DNA of 64,000 nucleotides from Amaurobius ferox (GCA_951213105.1 OX578133.1:141167313-141231312), one strand, 5' to 3'. Positions 32,265 through 43,749 are shown, counted from the stretch's first letter. Notes: generated by a model from the letters alone, not told the origin. Program-made: numbers and translations.

Positions 32265-32430
32265 ATGATCAACAGCTGCTTCAAGAACTGCACGGTTAAC
32301 TATGAGTTGCAATGTAGAGGAGATGCACAATCATCAGCTACTTCAAGAACTGCACAGTAAGTCATGACTTGCGCACTTAGCAGAGATATGTGGTCACCAA
32401 CTATGTCATGAACTGCACATAGATGGAGAT
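32265..32430. repeat. degenerate tandem repeat, about 62-base unit
   Basis: Three units each carry CAACAGCTGCTTCAAGAACT-like, TGCAC and GA-rich words, starting near 32268, 32331 and 32393. Similarity falls from the first pair to the third. Confidence 0.55.
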
Positions 32431-33035
32431 ACGGGGAAGGGAGGGCACAGCATCCCAATAATTTGGGTAAATATTGAAAAAAAACCCATATTTTATACAG
32501 CTATTTCATAACTCATTTATTAATGAAAAATTTTAAAGTGTGTTAGTCAGGAAATATATATCACCATATGGGCAGTATAACAGTAGTCATACATTTCTTT
32601 ATTGTCTGCCGAACACATTGATTTACATTATTTTCCATGGTATACAGCTTTGTTTGGTATTAAGATCTTGGCGAACGTCACACCAAGTGAGCAATAAGTA
32701 GCCTATAAAAGATTTATTCAAACTAATAGTTCTAATCCCAGATCTACTAAAGCCAAGGGCATTCTAGTTGCTGTCCAATGATTTGACCTTATAGTAAGTT
32801 TGTTGGTATTTCAAGAATACCTAACATTGCTAAATGTCATCAGTAAGTCATTACAAAATGTTGACACATTCAATGCGGAACAGTCTATAAAAGCATTGTA
32901 AAAAAGTGCAATTGCTTTAAATACCCATGAGAGTAGTTCCCTTGCCTATCAGAAGCCAAGCTGAAAGTATACTTATCATACCAAACATAAGAAACTTAAT
33001 GTTCAATGTAAACTTTTTACTTGTAATGAATAAAG
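32431..33035. other. intron of the PTIP-like gene, unassigned
   Basis: No gene seen. Since it directly precedes the FHQDI relic it may contain decayed upstream parts of that sequence, but no motif is visible. Confidence 0.35.
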
Positions 33036-33390
33036 TTGAAAAAGAAGCTTGGAGTGCCTCAAAAGATGTCATTATTGTTTTTAGGTAACAATACAGATCC
33101 TATCTATTTGTTCACAGTTGAAAATATGTTACAGAAATTCAAAGCTTTAGGATGCTCAATGAGCATAAAAACTCATTTTTTACATTCACACCTGGGCATT
33201 TTCCCAGAAATTCTTAGCACAGTAAGTGAGGAGCAAGGAGAAAGCTTCCACCAAGACATTAAAAAATGGAAAAAAGGTACCAGGGTCATTGGTATGTTAA
33301 TGTGATTGCAGATTACTGCTGGATGCCGCATTGTGAAAATCTAGAAGCATCACATGAGAGAAAAAAAGCACAAGCATACCTTTTCTAGCA
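33036..33390 (+). pseudogene. relic of the FHQDI repeat-protein family, second copy
   Basis: The frame at 33036-33305 reads VENMLQKFKALGCSMSIKTH, HSHLGIFPEILSTVSEEQGE and SFHQDIKKW. One frameshift near 33272 then moves to YQGHWYVNVIADYCWMPHCE and on to about 33385. The order helix, SEEQGE.FHQDI, YQG....N..ADY.W is the same as at 3570-3875, with clear divergence. The family is, to my knowledge, common in arthropod genomes and of unknown function. Confidence 0.65.
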
Positions 33391-34545
33391 ACAACAAAAA
33401 AAAAAACAAGAAAGATCAATCATGCTTAAGGTATTGATTATGAAACACTTTCTAACTTCAATGTAATTTTATTTAAACATGTCTAAAATGCAATACATTC
33501 CTCGGTAATATTTTAAAACTTATCACAACACTAGATTAATTTATTATATTTGAAAACTTCATCGAAAACTGAAATTCATTCAAATGTTGTCATAGAAAAA
33601 ATAACACGCCTGGCTTTCTCTATAAAAGCAGAATTTCATTCACAAATAATTTCCCATTCATGTCATTCATCACAATACTATAATAATTTATTTTATTTAA
33701 AAATTAAGACCATGGAACTACAAGTAATTAAACTCTATGCGTAAAACTTCGTCGAAAAAAATAGTCCTTTTTGTAAAATCAATGAATATTTCATTCATAT
33801 CAGCTAAGCAGACTCCATGGACTAATTGATTTTGTCTTAAAGAAATACCACAATTCTAAAACAACTAATTCTACATATTTTGCTGTTTACATTTTACATA
33901 GGTGAAAAATAGGCTTCGTTGTAGAAATAATCAAATTTGGATGAGCATTTAAACTCAAATACAGTACGCGATCTCTTATCCGGCGTTCCAATATCCGGAC
34001 TCTCCCAAAACCGGAATACGGCAAAATAATGCCAAATTCTGCGCCAACAAGCGATTATTTGCTACATATTGCGCCAAATAGCGATTTTTTGTTTAAAATC
34101 CCGCCAAATGCTTTTTTGCTTTAATTAGCAATATCAATAAAAAAAAATGCATTGAAACCTACTATTTTAGAGGGTTTGAAATAGGACGCGCAAACCGCAC
34201 ACGAAATTCAAAATTCCCGCGCAGAAAAAAATTCTGCGAGCACTCGCCGCCGCTGATTCTTCTTAAATTTCGAAAACGAACGCGAGAAATTCTCGCGATA
34301 GCGAATGAAAATATTCTGTGGATCATGTTTTTTCCTAGAAGTTTCACAATTCCTCTTTTCCGGAAAACATCCGAAGTAGCACCGTTTTCCCCAAAAATTT
34401 CCTAAGCGACTGCATCCGGCCGTCACCCCCGATAGTAGCTCTCGGAAGTGACGATCCGGCACAGGCGAGACCGTTACATTGACGGCGAGACGCGTCATTC
34501 TATTCTTCACAAGTTTCGGATAAGTCTCCTGTATAGTATATAGGA

Positions 34546-34613
34546 GCCGCGACTTGTCCGTAACTAACTCCTGTATAGTATAATACCGGGGTTAGTTACG
34601 GACAAGTCGCGGC
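34546..34613. repeat. perfect 23-bp inverted repeat in a CpG-rich block
   Basis: 34546-34568 and 34591-34613 are exact reverse complements (starting GCCGCGACTTGTCCG), separated by 22 bases. A 15-base word CTCCTGTATAGTATA also occurs twice, at 34527-34541 and 34568-34582, one just before the left arm and one in the loop. The surrounding 34180-34620 is unusually rich in CG dinucleotides for this window. Function unknown: ends of a small element, or an RNA hairpin. Confidence 0.7.
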
Positions 34614-35301
34614 AGGGTGCTTTTCTAATAGCGTTTCATTTTTTTCTGGGTGTATAGGGCAGAGCACACTAGGCACAAAGGTTTCGATTTTTCCGAATTC
34701 GTTACATTTTCTTTTCTGCTCTTTGTTCCGGGACTTTGATTTTCGGTAAAAGTATTCCAACTTTTTCGCTAGAAATATCCCGATATCGCTAAAGAAATCC
34801 TACGCTCTTCAAACACGATGTGCCGCGCAGAATTCACACTATTTTGCACAATTTAATAAACATTTATTGGAAAAGATGAAAAAAAAAGAGAGTCATCAGT
34901 GCATTTACGAGAGGATAGAAAGTACGTTTAAGTAAGGAATTCCCGAAATTAATGAGAGTTAACTTTTGCCGAAATGTAGAGAAAAGTATAGCAGCTATAA
35001 AATGTCATTCAGGGCCTTCTGATTGATCTCTTTAAATACTTAACCTAAGCAATAAACTTGTCATTTTCTCGGGAAAATCCATTTTTTTTTTCATCTCCGT
35101 GGAAATATACACATCTTCAATATTTTAAAAAACGTTGATGGAATTCCAAGATCAAAATCATTTTAAATTAAATCCTATTATTCAGATGAAAATGGCTATT
35201 TTGGACCTAAAATTGACCCTAGCAAAACGTTCCATGTTACATTTATTAATTAGTAATTTATAGAAGACAGTTTAGCAATATCACGAAATTTTTTTATTTA
35301 A

Positions 35302-36369
35302 CCCTTTCGGGACGGCGGCATTCCGAAACTACCGTGGCCCAAAGGACGAAGCGCTTCGTTTCCGAAATGTGCCCAAAAGACAGCTATTTTTTTGCGCTAA
35401 GCCTAACTCTAAAAAAAAATTCACTAAAAATCACCCGTTCAACACAGCATTCTGCTTTTTTCAGGAAGAAAGGAAATACTTATTTTCTATTTGATGTATA
35501 TTTTTTATACAAATTTTCTTTTATCAAAATATTAAAAATTTTAGTGTATATATGTTTTAGGTACAGATGGACAATTCTTTGGCATGTCCTTCCGATTTTT
35601 TAAAACTGTACCACATACATGCGTATTCTTAGACAACAAATACTTTGCAAGTACAGGAGAGGTAAAAAATTTATCCAAATACAAAGTATATCCTTTTCCT
35701 AAAAGTTCACTTAGAAATGTTTTCACAACGCGTTCTCCATACCCACCATCAGAGCTTGATAATCCCGTGTCCTTTCCAGTATACACAAGGAAATTCCATT
35801 TATAGCCTCATTCCGATTCTGACGATTTATATATTTTTATTCCATATCTGGACCTTTTCGATGGGATATATTAACGAAATCCCAGCCCTCCTTTCCATGA
35901 GAACATAAATAACCTAATCATTTCATTGCCGCACATTCCTTTAACCCCCCTCCCCCACCCACTCAAAAAAAAAATACTCTCTTATATTCCTCTAATTCAA
36001 CAACGAAATCAATAAAAGACAAAATCAGAACGAGACCCAGAACTCAATTATAAAATTGCTTATGCTGCGAGAAGTGAGCTGTCTGCTTACGCTACAGAAC
36101 CATGTTTCATCCCTCCAAATGGAGAAATAATTCATTGGATTCTCCTTGTGCCAAGGTCAAACATCTACAAAATACATTTAAGTTGCTTCCACGGGCTTTT
36201 AACGCCATCTAGTAGACAAATACATTCAAATTAAAATGTTCCACGTAGAAACACCAATACGTGCCAGTCGTCCTTTAGGGTAAAATTTCCTCCGGCCCGA
36301 GTGCGTGCCGTTCGTCCTTGAATGCAAGTTCGCAGCTGGCACGTGGGCGTGCTGATCGTCGCGAAAGGG
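35302..36369 (-). mobile_element. piggyBac deletion derivative, complete ends
   Basis: TTAA, then CCCTTTCGGGACGGCGGC at the left and GATCGTCGCGAAAGGG, then TTAA at the right define 1068 bases with TTAA at 35298-35301 and 36370-36373. In reverse orientation it matches 10847-12611. A deletion of about 700 bases removed the N-terminal transposase codons: the 5' leader runs straight into FSWKG. Confidence 0.9.
35541..35905 (-). pseudogene. piggyBac transposase core fragment
   Basis: Frames give FSWKGGLGF, YIPSKRSRYGIKIYK, then the open piece 35541-35786 with YTGKDTGLSSSDGGYGE, LYLDKFFTSPVLAKYLL and CGTVLKNRKDMPKN before a stop. This piece has one frame where the copy at 12330 has a frameshift. 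The first and third catalytic Asp are lost. Confidence 0.8.
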
Positions 36370-37051
36370 TTAAACATGATTGCCGGTATATTTCGTTTTA
36401 TTTTTAAATATTTTCCATTTTTTCAATCTGCTTCCATCCACTAATATTTTTATATTTTTTGTGCTTTTTATGCTGGGATATTATCTTTTAAACATATTGT
36501 TGGTGAAAATGAGATATATGTTTAGGATAACGAAATTAAATTTTTTTTACTTATTCAGGCATTTAGAATTATAAGGCCTATTAGAAACACATTTGAAGAG
36601 CATAAATTAGAATTTGATATATTTGCACCCATAGTTGAATATAGTAAAAGTACTTTAAAATATTTTGAAACATATGAACAAAGGTGCTTCTGCCAAAATA
36701 TTAGATGAATATGGTGAGGGCCCACTTTAATTGAAATGTTAAAAAAAAAAAAAGACTTCTAATAACTACCCTGAATAATCAACTTTTTTCAGACATTTTT
36801 TTCTTTCAAAATTTTTCTTAATCACTAAATTTGATACTATAATTACATGTAATTTGCATTTTAGTTAATCCATATAGATTGTAAAAAAGCTTTGTTTAAT
36901 ACATTTATGTTTTTAAAATGAATTATAATTTTCTATAACGACATTTGAGACCATTCCAGTAAGTTTTAGAAAAAGTGTTCCGAATTACGGAAAAACCCCT
37001 TATCCAGAATGCCTGAAGTCCCAAGCATTCCGGATAATAGATCCTGTACTG

Positions 37052-37911
37052 TATATTGTAATTGCTTTGTTTCAGTATGTAGATGCACAGAATTTAAGCA
37101 GAAATAAAGTGATTTTAGAACGTATACAACACTCAATATGAATTAAAAAGAACTTTAAAAATCACGATTTTGAGACAAGATGGATGCCATATATCATTTT
37201 GAAGTAGGTCATGTGATCGTTTCATATCATGGTTACATGATCGCTTCATATAAGAGGTGCAATTATTATTTTAATTTTTATTTAAAAAACTACTGAATAT
37301 ATTTCGCTGAATTTTCTTTTATATATTTTATGGAACAATTTGAATATTACCTAAAATTTTCGAAGCAATTTGTGAATTTTAAATCCGCTTAAAAAATGCT
37401 TGAAAAATTAGGTCCCATAGGGCTCAATGTATTTCATTTTTTCAACCCGGGTTCAATCCAAAACTAATTGGGTGATATTATTCATTTATATTCCCATAGG
37501 TCCTACAGACCGTCTGAACAACATACTAAAATTTCATTTTGATGAAGTCATTTTTACGGCAGTTATCGTGCTAATGGAGAAACAGATAGACAGACAGAAT
37601 GAACAAAGTCATAAACACTTTTCAACTTTGTTGTAAAGTGTTAAAAAGAAAATACAAAGACTTTGACTAAAAAAATATAAATAATTATATTTTAATGCAT
37701 TCTATAAATATATATATATATTATTATCTGAAATTGTTTTATTTGATTGTTTTTCATTACTAAGTTACTTTTCCCATTATTATTTATAAACACAATTGTT
37801 AATTTGGGAATGAGCATCCCAAAAACTATAAAACCTGTATGCATTTAAAAAAAAGTTTTCACAAACTTAAATTTTACAGGCCTTTATAATTATACAAAAT
37901 AACCACATTAC
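37052..37911. other. intron of the PTIP-like gene
   Basis: AT-rich. 37410-37640 is more complex and contains GAGAAACAGATAGACAGACA, a word often seen near ends of arthropod Helitrons and other short elements, but no boundaries are visible. An (AT) run lies at 37708-37720. Confidence 0.4.
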
Positions 37912-38067
37912 TTTTCATATCGGTAGATGATGGATGCATCTCAGTTGCTATAAAGATATTATAGCCAGACAATATCGGTTTCACTTTAGCTAGCTCCAGA
38001 CTTGTCTTTAACTGGAACTTATATAACTTCTCTGAATGTTCATCCTTTAGTATAAATTGTTGATGGT
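37912..38067 (-). CDS. PAXIP1: PTIP/PAXIP1-like exon (BRCT linker and start of last BRCT)
   Basis: 156 bases between GTCTTTTACAG and GTAATG. The first two bases complete a codon (Asp) begun in the exon at 46458-46557; the last base begins a Ser completed by the 27-nt exon. It encodes HQQFILKDEHSEKLYKFQL, SLELAKVKPILSGYNIFIA and TEMHPSSTDMK. This is the linker (ILRD..AE..F.F in PTIP) and the first strand of the final BRCT domain, ending at the MK that precedes IVECAGGK. Perfect phase at both borders is strong support that this is an expressed exon. Confidence 0.88.
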
Positions 38068-38681
38068 CTGTAAAAGACGAGAAATATGCATTATGTACTT
38101 AGCAAAATTAGTATACATGCATGTTATTTTCTGTAAAATATAAATTAAAAAAGTTTTATATGAAAATGAGTGTAAATTTACAAAACACCATGTATCAATT
38201 ACTTGTGCTTCTATGATAGAAGCAGACATATGAAAATTAATTGACAACAAATGCTTCAAGGTCATTAAAAGTCCCTTTCATTAAGTCATAAATGCAGTGT
38301 ATACTAATCGAAAGATTAAATACAACTACAAATGGAACAAGCTAAAGCTAAATGATCAGAATAAAAAGAAAAAGGAACGGCACATCAGCCACTGAAAAAT
38401 TGATATGTTAATAAATATAGTAGCTTCCATTCACACCCATACACCCACTAAACGAGGGAAAATATGATCAAATACTGATATGAGATTTAAGATAAAACTG
38501 AAAGAGAAATGCTAATAAAGATATTAAAATCTTCAATTACTGGCAAAAAAAAAAAAAGTGAGATATTAGAAGGAGAACAACAGATCAACCCTCAAAAAGA
38601 GAAAATATAGCAAAGTATGGAAAATAAAAACTAAATAGGAGTAAAATATGATGAAAGCATAAGAAGCATAAAAATATTCTT
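38068..38681. other. intron of the PTIP-like gene
   Basis: AT-rich with no recognised feature. Confidence 0.5.
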
Positions 38682-38875
38682 ACTCATAAATGTGAATTCT
38701 TACTCATAAATGTAAAAATTTCTTACTCATAAATGTGATACTTTGAAATCCAGAATGTTTATATAACGAATATACACAGGGTCGGCCCTACCATTAGGCC
38801 AGCTAGGCAGCTGCCTAGAGAGCAGTATTGCTGTCTGGGGCGTAATACTGACATTTCAGCAGTTGTATATCATAT
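38682..38875. repeat. hAT terminal sequence plus flank, copy 1 (partner at 40341-40496)
   Basis: Three tandem TTCTTACTCATAAATGT words (38682-38735) lead into about 150 bases repeated at 40341-40496: the shared flank ATACTTTGAAATCCAGAATG, then CAGGGTCGGCCCTACCATTA at 38777. Because flank and terminal repeat are copied together, this is a local duplication, not a second independent insertion. Confidence 0.75.
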
Positions 38876-39040
38876 ACAAAATACTAAATTCTCTATTATA
38901 CAACAAAATGAAAGAAACAAGCAGTTTCAAAAGCAAAATGAGCTAACTTCATCAAAAGACATTCAGTTTCATTACGTTAAAAATACCAGTTGACAACCAA
39001 TTTTGAAAATTATATAAATAAGCTACTTCATTAATTAACT

Positions 39041-39733
39041 TTAACCCTTTCGTGATGGCGGCATTCCGAAACTGCCGCAGCCCAAAGGACGGAGCGCTTT
39101 GCTTCCGAACTGTTCCCAGGGGACGGCTATTTTTTTGTGCTAAGCCCAACTCTCGAAAAAAATTCACTAAAAATCACCTATTCCACACAGAAATCTACTT
39201 TTTTCAGGAATAAAAGAAATATTTATGTTCTATTTGATGTATATTTTTCATACAAATCTGAATACAAAATACTCGTTAGTTGCTCCTATTCTTTTATCCA
39301 AAATAAACGAATAATTTCACTGCCTCTAAAACCCAAACAAAAATAAAATACTCTCATATTCCTATGATTCATCAATGAAATCATAAAGCTGAAATCAAAA
39401 CAAGACCCGAAACTCAATTATAAAATTGTTGATGCTGCGAGAAGTGCTCTATTTGTTTATAACACAAAACCATGTTTCACCGCTCCAAATGAAGAAATAA
39501 TTCATTGGCTCCTCCTTATGCCAAGGTCACGTATCTGCAAAATACATTGAAATTATTTCCATGGACATTTAACGCCATCTAGTAGACAAATTAAAACGTT
39601 CGATGTGAAAACAAGCATGCGTGCCACTCGCCGTTTACGGTAAAGTTTCCTCCGTCACGAGTGCATGCCATCCATCCTTGAATGCAAGTTCGTAGCCAAC
39701 ACGCGGGTGTGCCAACCGTCGCAAAAGGGTTAA
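39041..39733 (-). mobile_element. piggyBac MITE
   Basis: TTAA at 39041-39044 and 39730-39733 flank 685 bases starting CCCTTTCGTGATGGCGGC and ending CCGTCGCAAAAGGG. Terminal and subterminal sequences match the other two piggyBac copies, but the whole transposase region is absent: the sequence jumps from the 3' noncoding part (about 39270) to the 5' leader (about 39340). A non-autonomous derivative of the same family. Confidence 0.88.
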
Positions 39734-40340
39734 ATAAGATTTGATCAAACTAATTTAAAAATACCAGTGAACGAGACTGGAATTAAGAATATGACAAAAA
39801 TAAAGAAAGTAAGCAATTTTAGAAGCTATATAAGCAAACTTCATCAACTAAAATGAAATCATATTTGTTCAAACCATTTAATTTTACAACCATTTAAAAA
39901 GTCATGACTTATATAACAACAATGAAATGACTTTTGCCTTAAAATAGGAAGAAGCAAATTATCTTAAGTAAGTGCTCAGTTGTCCTTCCTTCACAATTTC
40001 TCTGAATCAGTTTCTCCATTTTTGTCCTTTTCAGCAGGGAGTATGAGATATGGGATGTTTGAGGAATACATAATTGTGAGGCAAGGACTCTAGAATTTTT
40101 CTGATTGAAGTTTCTGAACCCTTAATCCCTACCAGCAATAATGCAAGCCATTTTTCAGCTTTGAACCTATTGTTTAAAATTGTAGACACTCAGAATAACA
40201 GTGAAACAACTTCAACTTTAATACAGTGATGCAAATAAGTAGTTCAATGCACTTTGGCGATCTCATCACCCACCCCTCAGTGAAGAGTGGCAACATAACA
40301 AAAATTGACCAAGTGCGATTAAATGATGACTGTGTGAGAA
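39734..40340. other. intron sequence, partly repeated
   Basis: 39790-39860 resembles 38905-38965 (AAAGAAA.AAGCA.TTT, then AACTTCATCA), suggesting that an older duplication covers more than the hAT end. No gene. Confidence 0.4.
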
Positions 40341-40879
40341 TTTTCTTACTCATAAATGTGATACTTTGAAATCCAGAATGTTTATATAACAAATATACAC
40401 AGGGCCGGTCCTACCATTAGGCCAGCTAGGCAGCCGCCTAGAGTGCAGTATTGCTGTCTGGGGGCGCAATACTGACATTTCAGCAGTTGTATATCTTTTA
40501 AATGTTCAAAAAATTGATTTGCTTAAAGATAAATTAAAATAAAAGGTCTTTTTATCAGAATTTTAAATTAAATCCCAAGCAAAAATTCCTATTAGAACAA
40601 AAGTTACAATTAAAACAATACACCTTGTTTTTTTCCAATTGGCAACAATTAAAAGGCCATTTGTTTAAATTTCTAACCAGGATCTGCATTATTTTACAAG
40701 AGCCAGTAATTAAGTTTTTAAAATATGGCAATATAAAAATAACAGCTTTCACTGCAGATGATTTTTTAAAAGTTGAACTTTCACATGAACATCGGCTCAA
40801 TAAATTCTATAAAATTATTTTTTAGGTACTGTTTTGGAATTAATAAAATAGTGACAAAACATGGATTTAAGTTGAAGGG

Positions 40880-41860
40880 ATTTTCAAGCTATGATTTATT
40901 ATCACTTTTGACAAGGGTTAACACGACAACAGTATGTCAATCGAATGAATTCGACTTTTCATGATGAAATACCATCCAAAGCAACAATTTACAACTGGTT
41001 TAAAGCATTCTTCTTAGACGTAGAAGTCTCAGTGATGAATTTTGTGAAGGTCGATCAAGAACTGCTGTGACGACAGAAAACATTGATGACAACAAATATC
41101 ACTTTAGATCGTCATGTCACATATGATGAAATTGAGGCATCTTTGAACATTTTTATACGATCTTCAATTTTACACGATATTCAATTTTACATGATCATCT
41201 AAATGTCAAAAAGGTATATGCATATTGGATTCTCCAAAATTTAACTAGCTCGAAAGGATGCTCATGTCAAACGGTGCAAGGAAAATCTCTAGAGATTCAA
41301 AACTCTGGTGCCTCAAAACATGTCTATGGCATTGTAACAGCTGACAAACCATTCCTATGAACCTGAAACAAGACAAAAATCTATTGTTTGGTTATTTCAA
41401 AATGAACCAAATCCTACAAAAGTTGTTCATGTGCAAAGTTTTGTCAAAGAAATTGATTGCTTCATTTTTTTGGCAAATCCGGTCATGTTGCAACTGTTGC
41501 TTTAGAGGATCGTGGGATGGTAAATGCCGATTGGCATAAATAGCTGCTCCAATCAGAAAAAAAAAGGGTGAAATGTTGCATCATTCTTCATCATGACAAT
41601 GCAAGCTCATACACTGCATTTCAAACTATCAATTATTTGAACCATGAAAAAAATTAATTGAATGAGCTATTGTTCTTATTCGCCTGATTTAGCACTCAAT
41701 AAATTTTCTTGTTCCCAACAACCAAAAGTAAAATACATGCTTAATGATTTAACAACAGCCCAGAAGCAGCAGTTAAAGTTTATAAATCACATGTTTCTGC
41801 TATACAAATATCTAAATAGCAGAACTGGTTTGAAAATTGGTTTATCGGGATGAAAAAATG
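40880..41860 (+). pseudogene. mariner transposase relic
   Basis: Fragments in several frames follow the mariner order: TRQQYVNRMNSTFHDEIPSK (helix-turn-helix), LSDEFCEGRSRTAVT, RHVTYDEIEASLN, GASKHVYGIVTADK (first catalytic Asp replaced or shifted), YEPETRQKSIVWLFQ, PNPTKVVHVQSF, then HHDNASSYT-like and YSPDLA motifs with the later acids, and a C-terminal tail to about 41850. Frameshifts and stops throughout. Confidence 0.85.
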
Positions 41861-41926
41861 CAAATAAAAGTGAATATTTCAAAGAGTAATAAAACGATTT
41901 ATTTTGACGTAAAAAATTTTTGTATA

Positions 41927-43477
41927 TCTATATATACTAATTGCCAAGTGTCCGTCTGTCTGTAACACTTTTTTGGAGGACACTTCCCAAATAGATAGAG
42001 ACTTGCAATTTGGTACACGGCTCGATAGTTTGATAAAAACCCCTGTAAAAGTCGAATTTTTCGAAAACGCTCTATAGAGAGGGTGCTCCACACCAAAACG
42101 TTAGAAAAGTGAAATGATAGGAAAGCATGCTTTGCCATAAAATAGACTTCAAATTTGGTGTATGGGTAAATCGTTTGAAAGGAAGAAAGCATGCAATTTC
42201 AGATTTCCAATATTTTCTACTTAAGGGGGTGCTGCATACCAAATTGTTCGATTTACCGAATAAATGAGAAACAGCTCCTTTAAAATTTGATAGAGGCTTG
42301 GATTTTGGTATATGGAATAATTATTTGATAAAAACACCCATGACGATTATAGTTTTTCAAAAACGTTCGTTTAAGGGGGGTGCTCCAGAGGAAAATGTTC
42401 GAAAGGTGAATTGATAAGAAAACATACTTCGGGATGAGATAGAGATTTGAAATTTGGTGTACGGGTAGATAGTTTGGAAGGAAGGAAGTGTATAACTTCA
42501 GTTTTCCAATATTTTCTACTTTAGGGGGTGTCGCCCACAAAAATGTTCGATTTTCGGAATGAAGTAGAAACACTCTTTTTAAAACGTGATAGAGGCTTGA
42601 TATTTGGTATATGGGCGAATCATTTAATAGAAAACCCAAGAAGAATGGAGTTTTTCAAGAATGTATATTTAAGGGGGGTAGGTACTCCACAGAAAAACAC
42701 ATTCGAAAGGTGAGATGATAAAATAGCATGCTTCACGATGAGATAGAGACTTCAAATTTAGTATACGTGTAGATAGTTAGAAAGGATTTGACGAACAAAT
42801 GAAAAATGCTTCCTTTATAATGTGATAGAGGCTTAAAATTTAGTATATGGGGTATATTTGATAAAAAAAAACCTATGATTATTGCGGTTTTTCAAAAATG
42901 ATCATTTAAGGGGGGTGCAACAAAGAAAAACGTTCGAAATATGAAGTAATAGAAAAACATGCTTCATAATAGGATAAAGACATCAAATTTGGTGTACTAG
43001 TAGATAGTTTGAAAGGAAGAAATAGTAGAATTTCAGATTTTCCATATTTGCAACTTTAGGGGGTGCTGAACACCAATATATACAATTTTCGACATAAATG
43101 AGACATGCTTCCTTTAAATGTGATAGAGGCATGATATTTGGTATATGGGCCAATTATTTTATAAGAAACCCAAGGTGAACAAAGCTTTTCAAAAATGTTC
43201 ATTTATGGGTGTGCTCCACAGAAAAACATTCGAAAGGGGAGATGATAAAATAGTATGCTTTGGGAAGAGATAGAGACTTTAATTTGGTGTACTGGTAGAT
43301 AGTTCGAAAGGAAGATGTGCACAATTTAAAATTTACAATATTTTCTTCTTTAGGGGGTTCTGCACACTAAAGTATTTGATTTGCCGAATAAATGTGAAAT
43401 GTGAATTATTAAAAATATGACAATATTCAGTGGTTGCTTATTGCGAGACTATTGCTTTTCAACGGGTATTCGGCTAG
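41927..43477 (+). mobile_element. non-autonomous Helitron carrying a satellite
   Basis: A|TCTATATATACTAATTGCCA with GTCCGTCTGTCTGTAAC at the 5' end, and CAACGGGTATTCGGCTAG|T at the 3' end, fit the TC...CTRR structure and insertion between A and T. No hairpin is obvious before the CTAG. Nearly all the interior is a tandem array (42056-43390). No Rep-helicase frame. Confidence 0.7.
42056..43390. repeat. satellite with 298-bp dimeric unit (two diverged 149-bp halves)
   Basis: The landmark TTTAAGGGGGGTGCTCCA... occurs near 42071, 42370, 42668, 42905 and 43202. A sister landmark CTTTAGGGGGTGCTG... occurs near 42222, 42520, 43053 and 43350. Spacing is about 149 bases between neighbours and 297-299 within a type, except for one 237-base step where about 60 bases are missing (42770-42800). 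Each half contains GATAGAGACTT(CAAATTTGGTGTA) or GATAGAGGCTTG(ATATTTGGTATA). Confidence 0.88.
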
Positions 43478-43707
43478 TTATTTTCTAAAAACCTAAAAAC
43501 TAGCTTACATGATGTAGTGTTCAAAACATTTTAATGTTAAGCAATAGCACCTGATGTTGCCTAGGAACTATGAAAGCAGGGATTAATTAAATTTATTCAT
43601 TCAATTTTTCATAAGATGAAGTCGCTCTCCCATCCGTTTTTTAGCAATAATTTTTTTAAGCAAGTGAACAAAAATTAAGCACATGTCCTAAACAGGCATC
43701 GTTGTAC

Positions 43708-43710
<3 letters not shown>

Positions 43711-43745
<35 letters not shown>
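43711..43745. repeat. (TA)n microsatellite
   Basis: About 17 uninterrupted TA units. A (GA)n run also lies at 44031-44051. Confidence 0.95.

Positions 43746-43749
<4 letters not shown>

Larger units (their letters stand above)
33962..37051 (+). mobile_element. Tigger/pogo deletion derivative with nested piggyBac
   Basis: Left end TA|CAGTACGCGATCTCTTATCC and right end GATCCTGTACTG|TA give a TA-flanked block. The left 180 bases match the copies at 20525 and 21069, and the right 390 bases (36660-37051) match 22600-22997. The transposase start is reduced to MNKGAS..ILDEYG at about 36672-36715, followed by the same deletion junction as in the other copy. A piggyBac (35302-36369) has inserted inside, and the extra 34180-35290 has no match in the other copies. 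Confidence 0.75.

Noticed and set aside
37410..37640. Third Helitron, suggested by GACAGACAGA-type words
   Set aside because: No TC or CTRR end and no hairpin could be placed.
42056..43390. CRISPR-like array
   Set aside because: Repeats are 149-bp tandem units without short conserved repeats and unique spacers; eukaryotic satellite within a Helitron.
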